A stretch of 7,774 bases of DNA from Clostridiales bacterium (GTDB lineage: Bacteria; Bacillota; Clostridia; Christensenellales; CAG-917): NCBI GenBank assembly GCA_014799525.1, contig JAAVHW010000053.1:1-7774 (forward strand). The letters run 5' to 3'. How positions within the stretch are numbered: position 1 is the first letter of the stretch; each line of letters starts with the position of its first letter. The notes under the pieces are model-generated. The model saw nothing but the letters and a program-made list of their open reading frames with translations. It did not search any database and was not told the DNA's origin. Below are positions 6,468 to 7,774 of this stretch, one piece after another. Made by a program: the position numbers and the translations under genes.

Positions 6468-6484
6468 GTGCTTTACATCACTTT
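6443..6484. promoter_or_regulatory. Operator cluster, probable XRE repressor binding sites
   Basis: TACATCA occurs at 6443-6449 and 6474-6480 and, inverted, at 6455-6461. The last two belong to a perfect inverted repeat: AAAGTGATGTAAA (6451-6463) and TTTACATCACTTT (6472-6484), with 8 bases between arms and centres 21 bp apart, two helical turns. The cluster fills the region between the lipoprotein promoter and the XRE start. This is the arrangement expected for an autoregulating repressor that also controls its divergent neighbour. That the XRE protein binds here is an inference from position. Confidence 0.65.
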
Positions 6485-6500
6485 GTTATATAAGAAACAT

Positions 6501-6710
6501 ATGGATGTCGCAAAGAAAATAGGCAATAATTTGAAGCAAGCACGCAAGGATAAAAAGATGACTCAATCCGACGTTGCAAAGCTGTTGTATATGACGCAAC
6601 AGCAATACAGCAGGTTTGAAAACGGTGTGTTTGAATTGAATTATTCTCAAATTATTATCTTGTGTGATTTGTTTGACATCAGTGCAAACGATTTATTTTC
6701 TATGTCGTGA
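6501..6710 (+). CDS. Small XRE/Cro-family transcriptional regulator
   Basis: This 69-residue protein is essentially one HTH_3 (Cro/C1-type) DNA-binding domain. Visible are IGNNLKQARKDKKMTQ (7-22), helix 2 SDVAKLLYM (23-31), and the turn plus recognition helix TQQQYSRFENG (32-42), ending with the usual ILCDLFDISANDLF (53-66). There is no separate ligand or oligomerisation domain. A GTG at 6468 would add 11 residues but lies inside the operator spacer and lacks a Shine-Dalgarno, so I place the start at the ATG at 6501. That ATG also has no clear Shine-Dalgarno, and a TATATA at 6487-6492 sits so close that the transcript may be nearly leaderless. It is divergent from the lipoprotein gene and convergent with uppP. 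The likely role is repression of itself and the lipoprotein gene. Confidence 0.92.
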   Translation: MDVAKKIGNNLKQARKDKKMTQSDVAKLLYMTQQQYSRFENGVFELNYSQIIILCDLFDISANDLFSMS

Positions 6711-6730
6711 TTTTCATAAGTTTCGCATTG

Positions 6731-7501
6731 TCATAAAATTCCCCAGATTGGCAGAATTGTTACTACTATTCCGAGTAACAAGGTGTAGATTGCAAAGCCG
6801 AGCATGGAATGCTTTTTGAGTAGCTTCAAGAAGAACGTGATTGACAGTAGGCCCGATACGAATGCGGCGGCGGTGCCTACGATAAGCGGAAGAATGCCTA
6901 TGTCAAGGGGTGTCGCGCTATGCGCAAGCTCTACGCCTTCGAGTATAGCCGAGCCAATTATGATTGGAATGGAAAGCAAAAACGAGAAGTTTGCGGCGGT
7001 GGTTTTATCTACGCCTTGAACAGTGAGTACGGATATGGTTGCGCCGCTGCGCGATACTCCAGGCAGAACGGCTATTCCTTGCAAAACGCCAGTTAAAATA
7101 CTCTTTTTCGTGTTTAGAAGTGTCGGTTGTGATGATTTGAACATTTCGCCAACTATCAAAAAGAATGAGGTCAGCACAAATCCGAAGCCGAGCAAAAGCC
7201 CGTCCAAAAGTGACGGCAGCAGGAATTTGAATATAAGCGCAAGCGCGACTGTTGGTATGCAGGCAAGCAGGATATATGCGGTTGTTTTTTGGAAGGGCTT
7301 GCGCAAAAGTGGAAACCAACTTTTACGCAGGGCTATAAGCACGGCAAGCAGGGTGCCTACGTGTACCATTACGTTGAAAAACAGGCTTTCCTGTCCTACG
7401 CCGAGCTTTTCGAGCAGTAGCAGATGTCCCGATGACGATATGGGCAAAAACTCGCTTGCGCCTTGAATTATGCCAAGTATCAAAGCCTCTATAACTGTCA
7501 T
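6731..7501 (-). CDS. uppP: Undecaprenyl-diphosphatase UppP (BacA)
   Basis: This 256-residue polytopic membrane protein dephosphorylates undecaprenyl pyrophosphate to the monophosphate, recycling the lipid carrier for peptidoglycan and other wall polymers. Raised dosage gives bacitracin resistance in several bacteria. Both family signatures are intact: QGASEFLPISSSGH (13-26), containing the Q/ExxxE motif with E17 and the conserved H26, and PGVSRSGAT (147-155) with the essential Arg as R151. Several hydrophobic segments cover the rest. A longer frame starts with TTG at 7528, but AGGAG at 7506-7510 lies four bases before the ATG at 7501 and sets the start. The gene converges on the XRE gene with only 20 bases between stops, and I saw no strong terminator there. 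It is divergent from ychF. Confidence 0.97.
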   Translation of the reverse strand: MTVIEALILGIIQGASEFLPISSSGHLLLLEKLGVGQESLFFNVMVHVGTLLAVLIALRKSWFPLLRKPFQKTTAYILLACIPTVALALIFKFLLPSLLDGLLLGFGFVLTSFFLIVGEMFKSSQPTLLNTKKSILTGVLQGIAVLPGVSRSGATISVLTVQGVDKTTAANFSFLLSIPIIIGSAILEGVELAHSATPLDIGILPLIVGTAAAFVSGLLSITFFLKLLKKHSMLGFAIYTLLLGIVVTILPIWGIL

Positions 7502-7538
7502 AACACTCCTATCGCGCGGCGGCGGCAAATCGTAACGC

Positions 7539-7557
7539 GCGCAATTTGCGCTTTTTT
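7539..7557 (+). terminator. Possible short terminator between divergent uppP and ychF
   Basis: GCGCA (7539-7543) and TGCGC (7547-7551) form a short GC-rich stem with a three-base loop, directly followed by six T on the plus strand. No plus-strand gene ends just upstream, so if real it would stop antisense transcripts before the ychF promoter. On the minus strand it falls in the uppP leader or promoter region. The stem is short, hence low confidence. Confidence 0.3.
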
Positions 7558-7581
7558 CATTCCAACATTTCTCTTTACCGC

Positions 7582-7610
7582 TTTACTATTGCGCTTTATT
7601 TGTTTATAAT
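7582..7610 (+). promoter_or_regulatory. Promoter of ychF
   Basis: TTTACT (7582-7587), 17 bases, then a perfect TATAAT (7605-7610). Transcription would begin near 7617, about 45 bases before the ATG. The leader contains a small hairpin at 7633-7651 just before the ribosome binding site. Confidence 0.75.
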
Positions 7611-7632
7611 AATTATTACTATGTAGAGAAGT

Positions 7633-7651
7633 CGGCTTTTAGAATAAGCCG
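7633..7651 (+). promoter_or_regulatory. Small hairpin in the ychF leader
   Basis: CGGCTT (7633-7638) pairs with AAGCCG (7646-7651) over a 7-base loop. The stem ends two bases before the GGAGG at 7653-7657, so it could affect ribosome access. It has no T-tract and is too short to call a riboswitch. Confidence 0.35.
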
Positions 7652-7661
7652 CGGAGGATAT

Positions 7662-7774
7662 ATGAAGCTCGGTGTTGTAGGACTTCCAAACGTCGGAAAA
7701 AGTACGCTGTTCAATGCGATAACCAAGGCTGGTGCGCAGGCGGCAAACTATCCGTTTTGCACGATAGAGCCAAA
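7662..7774 (+). CDS. ychF: YchF/Obg-like ATPase, 5' end only
   Basis: The first 37 codons of a YchF-family P-loop NTPase run off the window edge. The Walker A motif GLPNVGKST (7-15) and the following LFNAITKAG...[12 protein letters not shown] stretch are characteristic of YchF/OLA1, which binds ribosomes, prefers ATP over GTP in studied members and is linked to translation and oxidative-stress control. GGAGG at 7653-7657 lies four bases before the ATG. In Bacillus subtilis the orthologue yyaF sits near the origin, upstream of rpsF-ssb-rpsR; those genes would be expected beyond the right edge. Confidence 0.95.
   Translation, partial: MKLGVVGLPNVGKSTLFNAITKAGAQAANYPFCTIEP

Noticed and set aside
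7502..7528. TTG start adding nine residues to UppP
   Set aside because: The AGGAG at 7506-7510 serves the ATG at 7501, and the extra residues are not membrane-like.

Overview
The window looks like origin-proximal chromosome of a Firmicutes-type bacterium, probably an anaerobic gut Clostridia. The evidence is GGAGG-type ribosome binding sites, a lipoprotein with BspA-type leucine-rich repeats, a cytoplasmic GH13 alpha-glucosidase of the Firmicutes kind, and two perfect matches plus one near match to the ParB-binding site parS in the first 460 bases. At the right edge begins ychF, which in Bacillus subtilis (as yyaF) also lies close to parB and the replication origin. The taxon is inferred from these features and not from any database comparison.

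Layout. Bases 1-942 hold no credible gene. They contain three parS-like sites, one perfect DnaA box, a pair of 21-base-period direct repeats, two parS half sites and an 18-bp palindrome. A GNAT acetyltransferase follows on the minus strand (943-1464). Divergent from it, behind a good extended -10 promoter, is an oligo-1,6-glucosidase-like GH13 enzyme (1756-3456). Next on the same strand is a nitroreductase-family flavoprotein (3573-4241), separated by a long hairpin without a T-tract. A strong bidirectional terminator (4304-4334) lies between this gene and a convergent 680-residue lipoprotein (4364-6406, minus) that carries an internal duplication of exactly 130 residues.

The lipoprotein gene is divergent from a 69-residue XRE/Cro-type repressor (6501-6710). 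The short region between them carries three copies of TACATCA, two of which form a 13-bp-arm inverted repeat. Two of the three sit between the -35 and -10 of the lipoprotein promoter. This small regulator-operator-surface protein module is the most testable regulatory unit in the window. Convergent with the XRE gene is uppP (6731-7501, minus), for undecaprenyl pyrophosphate recycling. Divergent from uppP is the 5' end of ychF (from 7662), behind a TTTACT-17-TATAAT promoter.

Apart from the XRE-lipoprotein pair, the genes look like independent single-gene units: sugar hydrolysis, flavin-dependent reduction, N-acetylation, cell-wall lipid recycling and a translation-associated ATPase/GTPase. I found no mobile element, CRISPR array, tRNA or rRNA. 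The least ordinary parts are the parS-rich noncoding left end, the operator architecture at 6439-6494, and the lipoprotein with its unrecognised N-terminal domain.
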